Part shown: positions 11,398 through 22,179 of the stretch, in pieces
How positions within the stretch are numbered: position 1 is the stretch's first letter
Layout: each line of letters starts with the position of its first letter
Assembly: GCA_963691705.1 (NCBI GenBank)
Contig: OY829539.1
Location: 17,406,407 to 17,470,406 of the forward strand
DNA: 64,000 nt
Origin: Viola odorata
Taxonomy: Eukaryota > Streptophyta > Magnoliopsida > Malpighiales > Violaceae
Direction: 5' to 3'
Made by a program: the position numbers and the translations under genes
Notes under the pieces: generated by a model
Told to the model about the DNA's origin: nothing
What the model saw: only the letters and a program-made list of their open reading frames with translations
The model's database searches: none

Positions 11398-12690
11398 TGA
11401 TGCATTTTGTACGTATTTTTCCTTCCTTTCCCAGCCCCTTTTAGGTCTTGATGCTACTAATTTACCCTTGTTTCTTTACTATTTGCAGATCCTGGCTTTT
11501 GGAGAGAAAATATCAAAAAGATGCATTATTCACTAGATTTTGGAGGATTTCGAGCATCTAGGCTTTGCTGCTCATCTCTGAAGCAGCGAGCAGCAGAAAA
11601 TGGAAACTTTCGAAAGAGGAAAATCAGAGATCTGCGCTTTATTCCCACGATTCCCCCAGCTCAGCAAGAGATCTGTTTCCATATTTTGCAAATCCCTTAG
11701 ATTTAGGATTTCCTTTTTATTATTTTCTATTTTTAGAATTTTCTTCTTTATAATTTCCCCTATAAGACTTTCTAGATTTAGGGTTTTGATGATCATCTTT
11801 GGAGGAGGCTCTCTCTTCTTCCCGCTTTCCCTCTTCCTTTTCCTCCCCTTCACCCTTTTTCCAGCAGCTTTGTAATAAACCGGAGCTTTGCTCCGGCCGG
11901 TAATATTCAGTAGTTTTCTTATTCTCTTCTTCTTTCAATTATGCACTTTAATTATTTTATCTATTTTACTTTCATTATGAGTAGCTAAATCTCTTGTTCT
12001 TAGTAGGAATCATCAAAGGTGGCTAAGGAAGCCATGAGGTGTAATTGAGTTTAAAATATCTCTAGCTTGTATTTATTTGTTTAACGATTTCTTGTCAATT
12101 CACCTAGGACTGTTTACAAGGATGATCAACTAGTGACTATGCCTAGGCGATTAAAGTCATCTCTATAGTAATAACTAACATGAGGTTGCAAGGTAAAGTA
12201 GACAACTAGATCAGAGTCATCAGGTCGCTAGTCCAATCTGACTAGGTTAAACGAGTGATTAGGGTAGTGCCTCGAACATACTGAGTATCTCGCCCTAGGT
12301 GTGTCTTTCCTCTTCTTAATAGGCCTTTGAGTATTTCCTCCATAAGCGTACCTTGGAGGACGGCGAAGTGTCAAGACTACTCCATAAACGTACCTTGGGG
12401 TAGTTTCTCGTAAGAAATAAAGCAGGGGACCTAAACTTACCTGGTCCCTATAGTACATTTACCAGCTAGGAGTAGACGATCCTTGCACCAATGATTGGCT
12501 GCCTACAAATGCAACCGAAGATGGATTCCTACTAAGGACCCTTTCTCTACTGATTTCCTACTTGTTTTAATTCTATTAATTATTCCATTCTTAGTTATTA
12601 AACATACAACTCTTCAAAAACCTCTATTTGCTATTGTTTTGGTCTGTTTTCCCTTGTCATATATTGAAGCGAGCATCTACCCCTAGTCCT
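11398..12690 (+). repeat. Old Athila-like LTR (truncated)
   Basis: It begins TGATGCATTTTG and aligns step by step with the Athila LTRs at 15873 and 59847. Shared blocks are a TTGATGCTACT-like block, TATTTGCAGATC near 11485, GAGTAGCTAAAT near 11980, AAGCAGGGGAC near 12420 and CACCAATGATTGGC near 12488. The last roughly 150 bp (poly-C and terminal GACGATCA) are missing. It is strongly diverged, so it is older than the 15873-61448 element. ORFs within it are chance frames. Confidence 0.7.
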
Positions 12691-12890
12691 TGTGGATTGA
12701 TGCGATCAAACCTACATTAGACCTTGAAGAACAAGATGTGGCGCTAAGAGGACCAATCACAAGGAGAAGGGCAAAGAAAATCATACTATGGATTGAAGCT
12801 ACGATGAGCAAGGATGCGCTTCTAGAAGAAGGTTGGGTCTTAATGATGATTTCATATCATATCGGAGGCAAAAGAGCGGCCACGGAATGA
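12690..12890 (+). pseudogene. Chromovirus-like pol C-terminus, plus strand
   Basis: A short frame with DLEEQDVALRGPITRRRAKK and WVLMMISYHIGG, homologous to the minus-strand tail at 11010-11397 (DLEDMAPQGPITHSMAKK, GRVLMVIEHHIGG). Only the last 65 or so residues remain, up to a TGA at 12888-12890. It is followed by what looks like the 3' or shared LTR of a chromovirus-like element. Confidence 0.65.
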
Positions 12891-12935
12891 CCAAGAGCCA
12901 ACGACGCGTATTTTGGTGAAACAACCCTGGATAGC

Positions 12936-13070
12936 GTGATCACGCCAACGTCTTGATGTGATCACGCCAATGTCTTTTATTTTAGGCGTGATCACGTTAT
13001 CTCTAGTCGTGATAACGTTATCTCTAGGCGTGATCATGTTATCTCTAGGCGTGATCACACTATCCCTGCG
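12936..13070. repeat. GTGATCAC palindrome array
   Basis: At least six copies of GTGATCAC or one-base variants, in units of roughly 20-25 bp of the form TAGGCGTGATCACGTTATCTC, just upstream of the TATA box of the chromovirus-like LTR. Confidence 0.8.
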
Positions 13071-13113
13071 TCAGAAATCCGAAACTATATTTTAGACCTC
13101 TTTTTGAAGCTCC

Positions 13114-13120
13114 TATAAAT
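13114..13120 (+). promoter_or_regulatory. TATA box of chromovirus-like LTR
   Basis: TATAAAT within CTCCTATAAATAGCTTCC, about 45 bp after the palindrome array. This is the usual form of a plant LTR promoter. Confidence 0.5.
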
Positions 13121-13580
13121 AGCTTCCTACTTTCTTTTCTTCCTTAGTTTTTGCCTAAGTGTTTATTGTTGAGTTTGAGAGAACTCATCCCTCTAAACAC
13201 CAAGAACTCAACTTGTGAGGATCAAGCCTTGGAGATTTCTTGATCCATTACAAGTAAAACTCCTTTTAATCTCTATTTCCTTTAATTTCATTTTGTATCG
13301 AATTGAATGAATATTTTGGGGATATTTGATTGCTTGAATATATTGGATTCTCGTTGGAGGATGATTAAGTACATGTTAGATTGATTGTTCTCTTGTTGAT
13401 TGATTACTTCAAATTGATTATCAACCATATATCATCCATCAACTTGTCCAGAAATTTCATCATTTTTTCGCCGCACTTTTCTCCATCTTTCCAACTTCGA
13501 TTCTCCATTTTCCTTGCATTTCTTTACACAATTTTGGTTGGGTTTTGTTGATAAACTCAATCTAGATCCATTGACACGAT

Positions 13581-14640
13581 TGATAGTGTGTGTCTTGAGC
13601 ATATTTTTCTCCTTATTTTTGGCCTTTTCTTGGGCATGATACTACTGAATTGCCTCTATTTTCATCTTTATTACAGATCAGTGCCAAAAGTAGGAAATGA
13701 ACAGAAACATGCAATTTTGGTGGATTCCCTAGAAACTCGAAGCATCAAGGCCTAGAATATCGAAATGTCGTCGTGCCCTCGAAGCTAACCAGAGAGCAGT
13801 CTATTGCCCACGATGCTTCTGCATCAATCCTTAATCAAAGGCCAGAGAGAAAGATTCCTAAAGATTCGCATGGGATTCCTTGCGTCTCTAGAAAGCACCA
13901 GGCTCTTCCAGAAGATTCCAGGATATTTCTCCTTAAGGAGCACGCTCTGCCATGTGTTGTCACTCTCTCTCATTAGTTATTTTTGTCCCCTAGCGGGTTG
14001 TTAGGATGTTTAAGCTGAAGTCCTAGGGTTTTTGGGGCAGACACTTGATACTTTACCTTTACCTTAATTTTAGGGATTTGTGCTTTTCCATTATCAGCAG
14101 CGCCGTCAGCTTGTAGGAGGAGAAAAGCATTGATTTCCCCACCGGTTTATTCTAATACATTTCCCTTTTTCATCTCTTCAGTATATTTATGTTATTTGTT
14201 GTTCCTATCTATTGTTTGTGTTTGATTATGAGTAGCTAAGCTTTCAACTTCTTAGTAAAGGGTGTTTCAAGGGTTGCAAGGATTAGTTAAGAGGTCTAAA
14301 CGTATTTAATACATTCTTATTACCATATTCATTTGTTTGCCGCTTTCTTGCTATTTTCATCTAGAAATGTTAAGAGTCTGATCAACTACTAGTATTTCTT
14401 TGTGATTATTATCATCCTAATGGTATTAGCTTACGTGAGGCTATTAGGAGAAGTAGACGCCTAGAGCGAAGTCATCGCAATAGAGTGATCTCGTCCATCT
14501 AGGGCAAGCACTCGATTAGGGCGTTGTTGCGAGTCTGACAAGCTGAGAGGTATCACTCCCTAGACGTGTCTTACCTCTGCTTCATGGGTGTTTTGAGTAT
14601 TGCCTCCCCGCATTCGTGCCAAAATTACTGGATAAAAACC
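13581..14640 (+). repeat. Second old Athila-like LTR fragment
   Basis: It starts TGATAGTGTG and follows the Athila LTR order: ATTACAGATCA near 13672, a CCTCGAAGC..ACCAGA block, CTTCCAGAAGATTCCAGGATAT near 13905, GAGTAGCTAAGC near 14230 and GGGTGTTTCAAGGG near 14260. Similarity fades after about 14640, well before the LTR end. No target duplication is visible. It is older than the main Athila element. Confidence 0.7.
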
Positions 14641-15577
14641 TTTGGGTAATGTTTCATGTATGATTATCTTGAGTTCCTGAACTTTTGGTGAAAGAATTAC
14701 GTCATTTGGACCACCAATTCAAGGATTTCAATTTTTCTAGCTTTTGGTGTCATGTTTTAGCTGTCAAAATTTTGTTGCCTTTTTAACCAAATTTCTTCTT
14801 CTTTCTTGGTTGAATATTGTTGTGCTGAGTCATATTGAGTGTCTAGAGTCAAGAACAATTGATTTCGTCTTTGTTTCCAATCCGAAACTTGAAAGCAAAT
14901 TTTCCCGCCAAGAACACCATCAATCTTGAGCGTTCTTGAGAAAGCTGAAGAAAACTTGCATTTGATCCATTCCTTTCGTCCAAATTCTTGTATTTTGTGT
15001 TTAACGTCAGTGTCCACAAATTCTCTTTTCTTCTTTTGACCTAATACTCTTCACTTACACCAAAAATAAAAAATAAAAAAAAAGAAATTACATAGCTGTA
15101 GATTTTCATCAATTTTCTACACTATGACTTGCAAAGCAAGTTGAATTTACCTTTTAAAAAGAAAAACTATAGAAAAGGAAAGAAAAGAAACCATTTCCTT
15201 GTGAGTGAAAAGATAAGATTAAAAAAAAATAGACAATCAAAAGGAAGGGAAGGGAAAATGAGTTGAATATCAATGCTTGCCAAACACCAATTAGCCTTTC
15301 AATTCTCAAGTTTCTATTGCATTCAGTTTTCTTTCTTTTGCCTCCTAGAGTCTCTTAATTGTTTTCCATTTTCTTTTTGAGTCTTATGGTTGTTACTTAA
15401 GGTGAAGATATTGATTGATAAGTGAATTGTCGACTAACTTATAGCTCCAAGTCGGGAACAAGGAGTGAGAGATTTTGTGAGAACAACTTTTTCGAGTGCT
15501 TAAATACGAGAGTAAACACATGAGGGGGAGAATTTTTACTACGTTTGCTACTTGTGCAGGTACCAAATGTTCTAAGA
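14641..15577 (+). other. Leader of chromovirus-like element, non-coding
   Basis: A/T-rich DNA between the Athila-like LTR fragment and the chromovirus-like gag. It includes a purine-rich stretch with poly-A runs (15060-15260). No ORF is convincing. TTGTGCAG just before the gag start (near 15560) could be a splice acceptor. Confidence 0.45.
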
Positions 15578-15872
15578 TGTCCACCGAAAGTGTCATGGGA
15601 AACAATGGCATTAAGTCCAATAAGGCCGATCCTTCTTTATCGGCTAGATTTGACGTTGTAGAGCGGGGCCACTATGAGTTAAAGGAGATGCTCCAAACCT
15701 TTATGTTGAATCAAGGGAAGCTCGCCATACTCCCTAGCACCACGAAAAGCTAAGTCACGAGAAGATCCATACAAGGAAGGGGCATGTGAAACGGAGTCGG
15801 AAGGACATGAGAGTGATGATGAGCATGGGAAGAGCATGGGGGAGCCCAACCGAGGCTTTCCACACACCCTTA
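15578..15872 (+). pseudogene. Chromovirus-like gag, 5' piece (interrupted)
   Basis: It begins MSTESVMGNNG and continues through a helical region (ERGHYELKEMLQTFMLNQGK) to an in-frame stop at about 15751. The sequence is then split by the Athila insertion, whose 5-bp target duplication CCTTA occupies 15868-15872. The gene resumes at 61454. It matches the N-terminal gag region of plant chromovirus-like elements in position and in what follows it. Confidence 0.6.
15868..15872. repeat. Target-site duplication CCTTA, left copy
   Basis: CCTTA directly precedes the TGATAG end of the Athila 5' LTR. The identical CCTTA follows the 3' LTR at 61449-61453. Confidence 0.92.
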
Positions 15873-17478
15873 TGATAGCACATTTCATAGCCTCAGTTTT
15901 ACCCTCTTTTCTAGCCCTTTCGGGGGCTTGATGTTGCTATTTGACCCTAATTCCAATCTTATTTGCAGATCAACATCAAAAGAGGGAAAAGATCGAAAAG
16001 AAATGATTTTAGAGCAATTCTGAGGAATTCCAGTTTCCAAGCCTAGAAGAAAGAACATCGTCAAGACCTCGACGCGAACCAGACCAGTGCGCCGTCTCAA
16101 GTCCTCGACAGTTATGCATCTTCCACCAAAGAAAAGCATCTTCAAAGATCCGCACGGAATCCCAGACGCTTCCAGAAGGCATCAGGCGTGTCAGGAATCC
16201 CAGAATATTCCTTTTGCAAGGACATGTGCTGTCACGCCCTTATTGCCCTTAGCTGTTTTTATCTCCTAACTAGTATTAGGCTATATAAGCATAGTTTTAG
16301 GGTTTTTGTAAGGACGACTGTCCAAGGATATTTTTCCTACATTAATTTTAGCACTTATTTTCTGGGGATCTTCTCCTCTTGTCATCAAGAACAACCTTTG
16401 TCGCAACTTTCCTCTTCGATTATTAATTAATCTACTGGTTTCCTCTACTCCCTTTTTACTTTCTTTGTTATTGTATGATTCTATATACCTACTATTTATG
16501 TTATAGTATGAGTAGCTAAATACCCCCTTCTTAGTGAAGGGTGTTTCAAGGGTTGTAGGGTTCGACTAAGAGGTCTAATGCATGCTTAATATATTCCCTT
16601 GTTGCACATAATTGCTTACCGATTTAATTCCATGCTTGTCTAGAAATGTTAAGAGCTTGATCACCTGTTAGTATTTCTGCATGAGTAACGTCATATTCCA
16701 GGGTTATACCTGACGCGAAGCCCTAGAATTTTAGCAGACACCTAGGGGAGGCAGAGCGAGAGGCCTCACCTAGGGGTAAATAGTTATCTAGGGTATGTGA
16801 TATGGGTCTTGACAAGCCGAGCTGTCGCGCCCTAGATCTGTCTTACCTCCCCTTCATGGGCGTTCTGAATTTAGCTTCCCTACTTCGTACCCATGACAGG
16901 TCAAAGTGTTAAGGCTGCCTCTTGATGACAAGAGAGGTAGCTGGGAGGATGGCGGAACGTCAAGGTCACCTCATATGTGGAAACGGGGGGTGACTTTTAT
17001 CTAAGAAGGTAAGCAGGGGATGCGGTGTGGAAATGCGGTCCCTATAACAGATCTGTACTTGAGTCTAGAATATTTTTGTACCAATGACTAGCCAACCTAG
17101 AAAACAACCCAAGGAAGCACCTTTCGCTAAGACCTCGTCTCATTTGATTAATATCTTCTTTATTACTTTTCCTGCACCCGAACTATTTATATTTCTAGCC
17201 CTGGATCACATTTTACTTTCATGCCCTAGATAAGTACTTTCCAATTCTGTTTTGTTAGCTCCTATACTCTGCGTTGATTAACTCGTTAATCAACATAACC
17301 CCCCCCCCCCCCCCCCAGTAGTGTTACTTTGGTTAGAGCTGTTGCATATTGCCTTGTCATACATTTTCATTAGCAATTTACTCCTTCAATCTCTGCGGTT
17401 TGACCCTGTCTTGCCCTATACACATTAATTTGTGCATCTAGGCACCAGGAAAATATTAGTATATTTGAGTGACGATCA
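15873..17478 (+). repeat. Athila 5' LTR
   Basis: 1606 bp running from TGATAGCAC to GACGATCA. It contains a GGCTATATAAGCATAG promoter box near 16271, the conserved GAGTAGCTAAAT block, and a poly-C run of about 17 near 17300. It is paired with 59847-61448. Confidence 0.92.
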
Positions 17479-17483
17479 AATTT

Positions 17484-17501
17484 TGGTGCCGTTGCCGGGG
17501 A
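17484..17501 (+). promoter_or_regulatory. Athila primer-binding site
   Basis: TGGTGCCGTTGCCGGGGA, 5 nt after the LTR. This is the tRNA-Asp-type site usual for Athila (TGGCGCCGTTGCCGGGGA) with one C-to-T change. Confidence 0.85.
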
Positions 17502-17536
17502 TTGAACGGTACTAATTTTGTTTTTATTTTTCTTGT

Positions 17537-18385
17537 ATGACCAGGAGATCTGCCCCCGATCTACTCCCTCTAGACCTCGAGTTGACTAGAACAGAAAGAG
17601 GACTTCGTAGGCAAGCTCAAGGAATATCCGCTCATCGTAGAGTAATCCCACATCCTGCCCTCGACGTTTCCCCCTCCAATCTGGCTGATCAGGAACACCA
17701 GCTTTTCGTGGACCTAACCTTTCTCCATCGTAACCCCGAAAACCTCATACCAGACCATTTTAATTTTCCAGCAATGGATGACCTAGCCAACAATGATAAC
17801 CGTAACAACCGTGAGAACCGCGAAGACCAACCACCACCCCCAGACCAACAAACCATCGACAATTTCCATGCAACCCCTGATATGGCAAGTAGCTGCATTG
17901 ACTAGCCCAACGTCCCTCATGACTGGACTCTGAAGTCAGCCGTACTTCATCATCTGCCTACTTTTCGAGGGGTAGCTAAGGAAAATGCTCTTCGCCATCT
18001 TCAACAGCTCCACTCTATTTGCGAGGCTATGAAACCCGTCAACGTCAGTATTGAGCAAGCCAAGCTCCGCGCATTCCAGTGGTCTCTCAAAGATGATGCC
18101 CTAGACTAGTATTACGACCTTCCCACAAGATCTATTCGTTCTTGGGTAGGTATGTCAAAAATCTTCACTGAGAAGTACTACCCGACTTCTATCTCCAATA
18201 CCACGCGCAAGCCACTCGTCTCCATTGTTCAGAAGAAAGAGGAGACTCTAGCCCAGTACTATGAGAGGTTCCAGAAGATGCAATCTAGCTGTCTAGCTCA
18301 CAACCTTACCGAGCACGCTCTTGTTCAATATTTTTGTGAAGGCCTTAAAGCTCATTATAAGGCATTACTTAACGCAGCTGCCAAT
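17537..18385 (+). pseudogene. Athila gag, N-terminal part, truncated
   Basis: It starts MTRRSAPDLL and runs in one frame to the junction at about 18385, with TAG stops at 17903-17905 and 18107-18109. The second stands where WYYDLP is expected, so it is a likely TGG-to-TAG change. The first 120 residues are polar and Asn/Pro-rich. The second part is the capsid-like gag domain (LPTFRGVAKENALRHLQQ, SWVGMSKIFTEKYYP, ETLAQYYERFQKM, FCEGLKAHYKALL). It normally continues into a zinc knuckle and protease, but here the sequence changes abruptly into Tat-2 internal DNA after ALLNAAANGS. Confidence 0.88.
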
Positions 18386-18760
18386 GGATCCTGCATCATC
18401 CTCCCCTGGTACGACCGGGATATCCCTCAGCGCGTCAGCAACGGAGGTCAGCTCAGCGGAGCAGGCCCTCATCCCCTTCAAGCAGCAGACCAACAAATCC
18501 TTCCGCTGCTGCAGCATCGAGGCAACCACGTCAAGGTGGGCAGTAGTAGTGGCCAGTGTCGCCAAGCTCTCCAAAGGACGGAAGTCCTCCAAAGATATTC
18601 CCAGCTGTTTGGACAAAATAGGGGTAAGTATCCCCTACAACTCCAGGACATCCTCCGAGGTCTTGGTGATCATTCTCTCCAGCAAGCCGATGTCACCTTC
18701 AGTAAGGTTCTTCAAGGTCAAAGTTTTGGAGATCAGGAAATTTCGGGTCAGTTCATCCAT
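18385..18760 (-). pseudogene. Antisense gene A4, third copy, 3' end cut off
   Basis: It starts at 18760 (MDELTRNFLISKTLTLKNL), nearly identical to A4 of Tat-2 at 53696. A TAG at 18635-18637 replaces the Gln codon that Tat-2 keeps after DVLEL. Conversely, Tat-2 has a stop at 53445 where this copy keeps Gln. The last two codons and the stop are lost at the Athila junction. A TATAAAT box lies 63 bp upstream (18823-18829). Confidence 0.75.
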
Positions 18761-18822
18761 GGCGAAATATGGAAAAGAAAGGGACGTGCAAGTGCGAGGA
18801 AACTTGCGCAAAAGAAACTTCA

Positions 18823-18829
18823 ATTTATA
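18823..18829 (-). promoter_or_regulatory. TATA box of A4, third copy
   Basis: TATAAAT on the minus strand, 63 bp from the A4 ATG at 18760. Position and sequence are the same as in the other two copies. Confidence 0.5.
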
Positions 18830-18942
18830 AGCCCTGACAAAAATCATCTAAACCACTTTCTGACGAGGAAACGCTCTGGTACCTCGCGGAGAAGGGGCGT
18901 TAGCCCTTGGTGAACACTCGGGCTCATTTTCAGTTGGGCTTA

Positions 18943-19513
18943 TGATAACAATCCACCTAAGGAAAAGGGTATTTCCGTCTATTGCCCTGAACTGAAAGAA
19001 GAAATCACTGTTCCCACCGCCGCGGTGGATAGAGGGTCATCGCCTACCCCAGAGGTTGACGCCACGAGGGCAAAACAGTGCTCAGGAGTCTCCCCAAACA
19101 AACCTTCTAGATGGCTCGAGGAGCTGTCTCATTCTGAGGAATACCACGCGTTAGAGGGACAACTCAGTCGCTACCCTATCGTGGTAACATTTATCCCATG
19201 GCTACCGCCACGGTAACATATCATCCGAGGGGCGAACCACGATCCCTAACGTTAGGGATAGCTCTCTAGCTATTCCCAAACGTGGAAATGCTCAATTCTT
19301 CTATATATACACTTCCCCCTCAAAGGAGGCAGGTAAGCATACTCTAACTGGCCTAAGCTCTGCCAAATTCAGTACACATACTGACTTAAGCATCGGAGTA
19401 TTTCCACCGGAGACCCCCTCCGGCGCATTGCAGGTACCGCGGACCGTCATGAGCACTGATCTGAGAGGAGACGTTCCGCCATACATCCTTCGGCAGAAAA
19501 CAAAATCTTATCA
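18943..19513 (+). repeat. Tat-2 LTR, left (shared) copy
   Basis: 571 bp bounded by TGATAACA and ATCTTATCA. It contains TTCTATATATACAC near 19297. It is followed 3 nt later by a primer-binding site, as a 5' LTR should be, but preceded by 3' internal Tat DNA (A4), as a 3' LTR should be. Confidence 0.88.
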
Positions 19514-19516
19514 AAT

Positions 19517-19534
19517 TGGTGCTTTCATTGAGAG
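19517..19534 (+). promoter_or_regulatory. Tat-2 primer-binding site
   Basis: TGGTGCTTTCATTGAGAG, 3 nt after the LTR end. Tat-lineage elements commonly carry a TTGGTGCTTTCATTGAGAG-like site here. I did not assign the tRNA. Confidence 0.7.
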
Positions 19535-19598
19535 TATTGGTTCTATTAAGTGAGCATCCTTAATAACCAAGCTCCTCCTCCCCGAAGTTAGAAGGATT

Positions 19599-20366
19599 AT
19601 GGCCTCAGAGTCAGATCCGGCGCTGTCCCAAACTTCCAACATCCCATACAACACCCGCAGATGACTGTTTGCCTTCGCTCCCTCTGATGCCTCCACCCCA
19701 GTGCAGGACGTCACTGTGGGAGAATCAGATCTTCCTCCTGGGCGAAGTTCGGAAGAAATTACATTCCAGATTTGCTCTCCCTTTTCTCACGTAGCAGGAA
19801 CCAGTCGTCTTACCCCCCAAGCAGGGAGATCCATGAGGAGCTCTCCAATAGCAGCTCTCCAAGCTCAATTGGATCAGTTGACAGAGATGGCTGCTGGATT
19901 TACTCCTCATACCTCGAGACCTGGTGTGTCCTCCCAAGTATTTTTCACCCCGTCCATTGTCAATGAACGACCATTATCGCCCCGACAATCCAGAGGACTA
20001 CCGTTCTCCTTACCATTTTCATTGGCCCCCATCAGCGTCCCGCCGCTCGCGCATGGACCCGCGGAACATTCTGGACAATACAGGGGAGGAATCTCTATCC
20101 CTGAAATAGCTCGCCGACGTGATGAGTACAGAGAACATTGGGATGATCGACAGGGGGATATATTGAGAGAGCCATCTCCTAGATACAGTGAAAGATCTAG
20201 CAGCAGAGGTCGACGAGCTCGAACTCCAAGAAGCCGCAGCCGATCTCCCAGGCGGCATCAGGAATATGACCCTCAGAATCCCAGATATGACGTTGAAATT
20301 CCACACCCGCACCAGCCTTGTGGGGTCCCTAATATTAACCTTGGCCATCCGTTCAGTTACCGTGTC
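19599..20366 (+). pseudogene. Tat-2 gag, N-terminal part, split by Ogre-like insertion
   Basis: The frame starts MASESDPALS at 19599. It has an early TGA at 19662-19664 (after NTRR, a likely CGA-to-TGA change), then stays open to the insertion. The region is Ser/Pro-rich, with a helical stretch (AALQAQLDQLTEMAAG) and an Arg/Ser repeat segment near 20200-20250. It stops at the target duplication GTGTC (20362-20366). Removing the insertion and one GTGTC leaves it in phase with the frame resuming at 40832. Before the insertion, gag-pol was therefore one continuous frame apart from the early TGA. Confidence 0.85.
20362..20366. repeat. Target-site duplication GTGTC, left copy
   Basis: GTGTC abuts the TGTCGCGCC terminus. 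The same GTGTC follows the other LTR at 40827-40831. Confidence 0.93.
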
Positions 20367-21279
20367 TGTCGCGCCCCCACGAAAATTAAAAACTCGCGAG
20401 TGTGCAACGAAATTTGGGACCTTACAATGCTCAGCGTAGACAGACGCCTCGCAACATGCAATGAAGTCGCCACCCTAATTTGGTTGCTAGGCTTTAGGGA
20501 ACCTTAATCGTCATGGCATAGGAAATATAATAAGTAAAAAAACTAAAGGCACAAAAAAGGGGTCTGGACCCCAGACAAAAGGTTCGGGGTCGTATTATGG
20601 TCTCGGGAAGGTGTTAGGCACCCGAGTCACATCCAAAAACGGTTACCGGTTGATGAGAGAGGTGTTTAAAAGGTGTTTTGATGAAAATGCGTTTTATTTT
20701 GAAAAAGGGGGCCCTCAGAGGAATCGTCACTTTAGCCTTTTCCACAATCGGGACCGTTCAAAAATAATAAAAAAAGATCTTTCGGACGGGGTTACCGTTT
20801 ATCAAGATCAGTCTATTATTCTTGACCGTAACGTGATAGGACTGAATTTTCTGTAAGACTGAATGAGCGCCCTCTTATTTCATCATCGGGTCATGCATGA
20901 TTAGATTGATTGCTATGTGAACCTATCATGGATTGCTAACAGAGTACCAATTTTAAATGATTGGTTTTTGAAGTGGAAAACTGATGTGGGATCGAAAGTC
21001 CCCATGTACATGCAGTCAATATATGCGAGAATTTAAAATCACATGAATATGGCATTTGAAGCGACTCTTTAAACACGTTGTTCATGTGGGTTGATTTTAA
21101 TTCTAACAGTTCTATATATCATGCGTACGACTGCTATTTTACGAAAAAGCGCTGAATAAATAAAAGGGAATCGAAAGGCGTACTTTCGAGCGAAGCTTGA
21201 ATTTAAAACCTACAAAGTGAGAGTATTAGTGATAGCTTGAGAAAGAAGTAAACAATTTTATGAGTGCGAAAATTTAAAT

Positions 21280-22170
21280 GACAGTTGATTGCATACGAGA
21301 AATGATGAATTTTGCGTATACGAAAGTGAGATGCTGGGTTTGATAAAAATGATGACAGTTGTTTGTATGCGAAAAATGATGGATTTTACGCATACGAGAA
21401 TTTAAATGCTGAGCTGATTTGCATGCGATAAATGATTGATTTTACGCATACGAAATTTAAATGTGGGGTTGATCGTATGTGAAAAATGATTGATTTTACA
21501 CATACGAGAATTTAAATGCTATGGTGATTGCATGCGAAAAATGATTGATTTTACGCATGTGAGAATTTTAACAGTGCTACGTGATTGCATGCGAAAAATG
21601 ATTGATTTTAAGCATGTGAGAATTAAAATGCTACGTTGATTGCATGCGAAAAATGATTGATTTTAAGCATGTGAGAATCTAACATCTACGTGATTGCATG
21701 CGAAAAATGATTGATTTTAAGCATGCGAGAATTAAAATGCTACGTGATTGCATGCGAAAAATGATTGATTTTAAGCATGTGAGAATTAAAATGCTACGTT
21801 GATTGCATGCGAAAAATGATTGATTTTATGCATGTGAGAATCTAACATCTACGTGATTGCATGCGAAGACTGATTGATTTTACGCATGTGAGAATTAAAA
21901 TGCTACGTTGATTGCATGCGAAAAATGATTGATTTTAAGCATGTGAGAATCTAACATCTACGTGATTGCATGCGAAGAATGATTGATTTTACGCATGGGA
22001 GAATTTAATATCTACGTTGATTGCATGCGAAGAATGATTGATTTTACGCATGGGAGAATTTAATATCTACGTGATTGCATGCGAAGAATGATTGATTTTA
22101 CGCATGGGAGAATTTAATATCTACGTTGATTGCATGCGAAAAATGATTGATTTTAAGCATACGAGAATTT
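21280..22170. repeat. 54-60-bp tandem repeat inside the Ogre-like LTR
   Basis: About sixteen units built around GATTGCATGCGAAAAATGATTGATTTTAC/AGCATG. Each unit contains an imperfect dyad (GCATGCG ... CGCATG) around a TGATTGAT centre. The same array is present in the other LTR (37850-38735). Confidence 0.9.
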
Positions 22171-22179
22171 AACAGTTGG

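Larger units (their letters stand above)
12891..13580 (+). repeat. Chromovirus-like LTR, promoter part
   Basis: Non-coding DNA after the pol tail. It holds palindrome-bearing repeats (12936-13070), a TATAAAT box in CTCCTATAAATAGC, and then a T/C-rich R-U5-like stretch. The exact LTR ends are not clear, and an Athila-like LTR interrupts it at 13581. Confidence 0.5.

Noticed and set aside
18152..18913. 253-aa plus-strand ORF running from Athila gag into Tat DNA
   Set aside because: A chance fusion across the deletion junction; beyond 18385 it is antisense to A4.
20611..20856. 81-aa ORF in the Ogre-like LTR, repeated at 37175-37420
   Set aside because: It lies on the strand opposite to the element, in LTR sequence duplicated by transposition. 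Identity between copies reflects recent LTR duplication, not selection.
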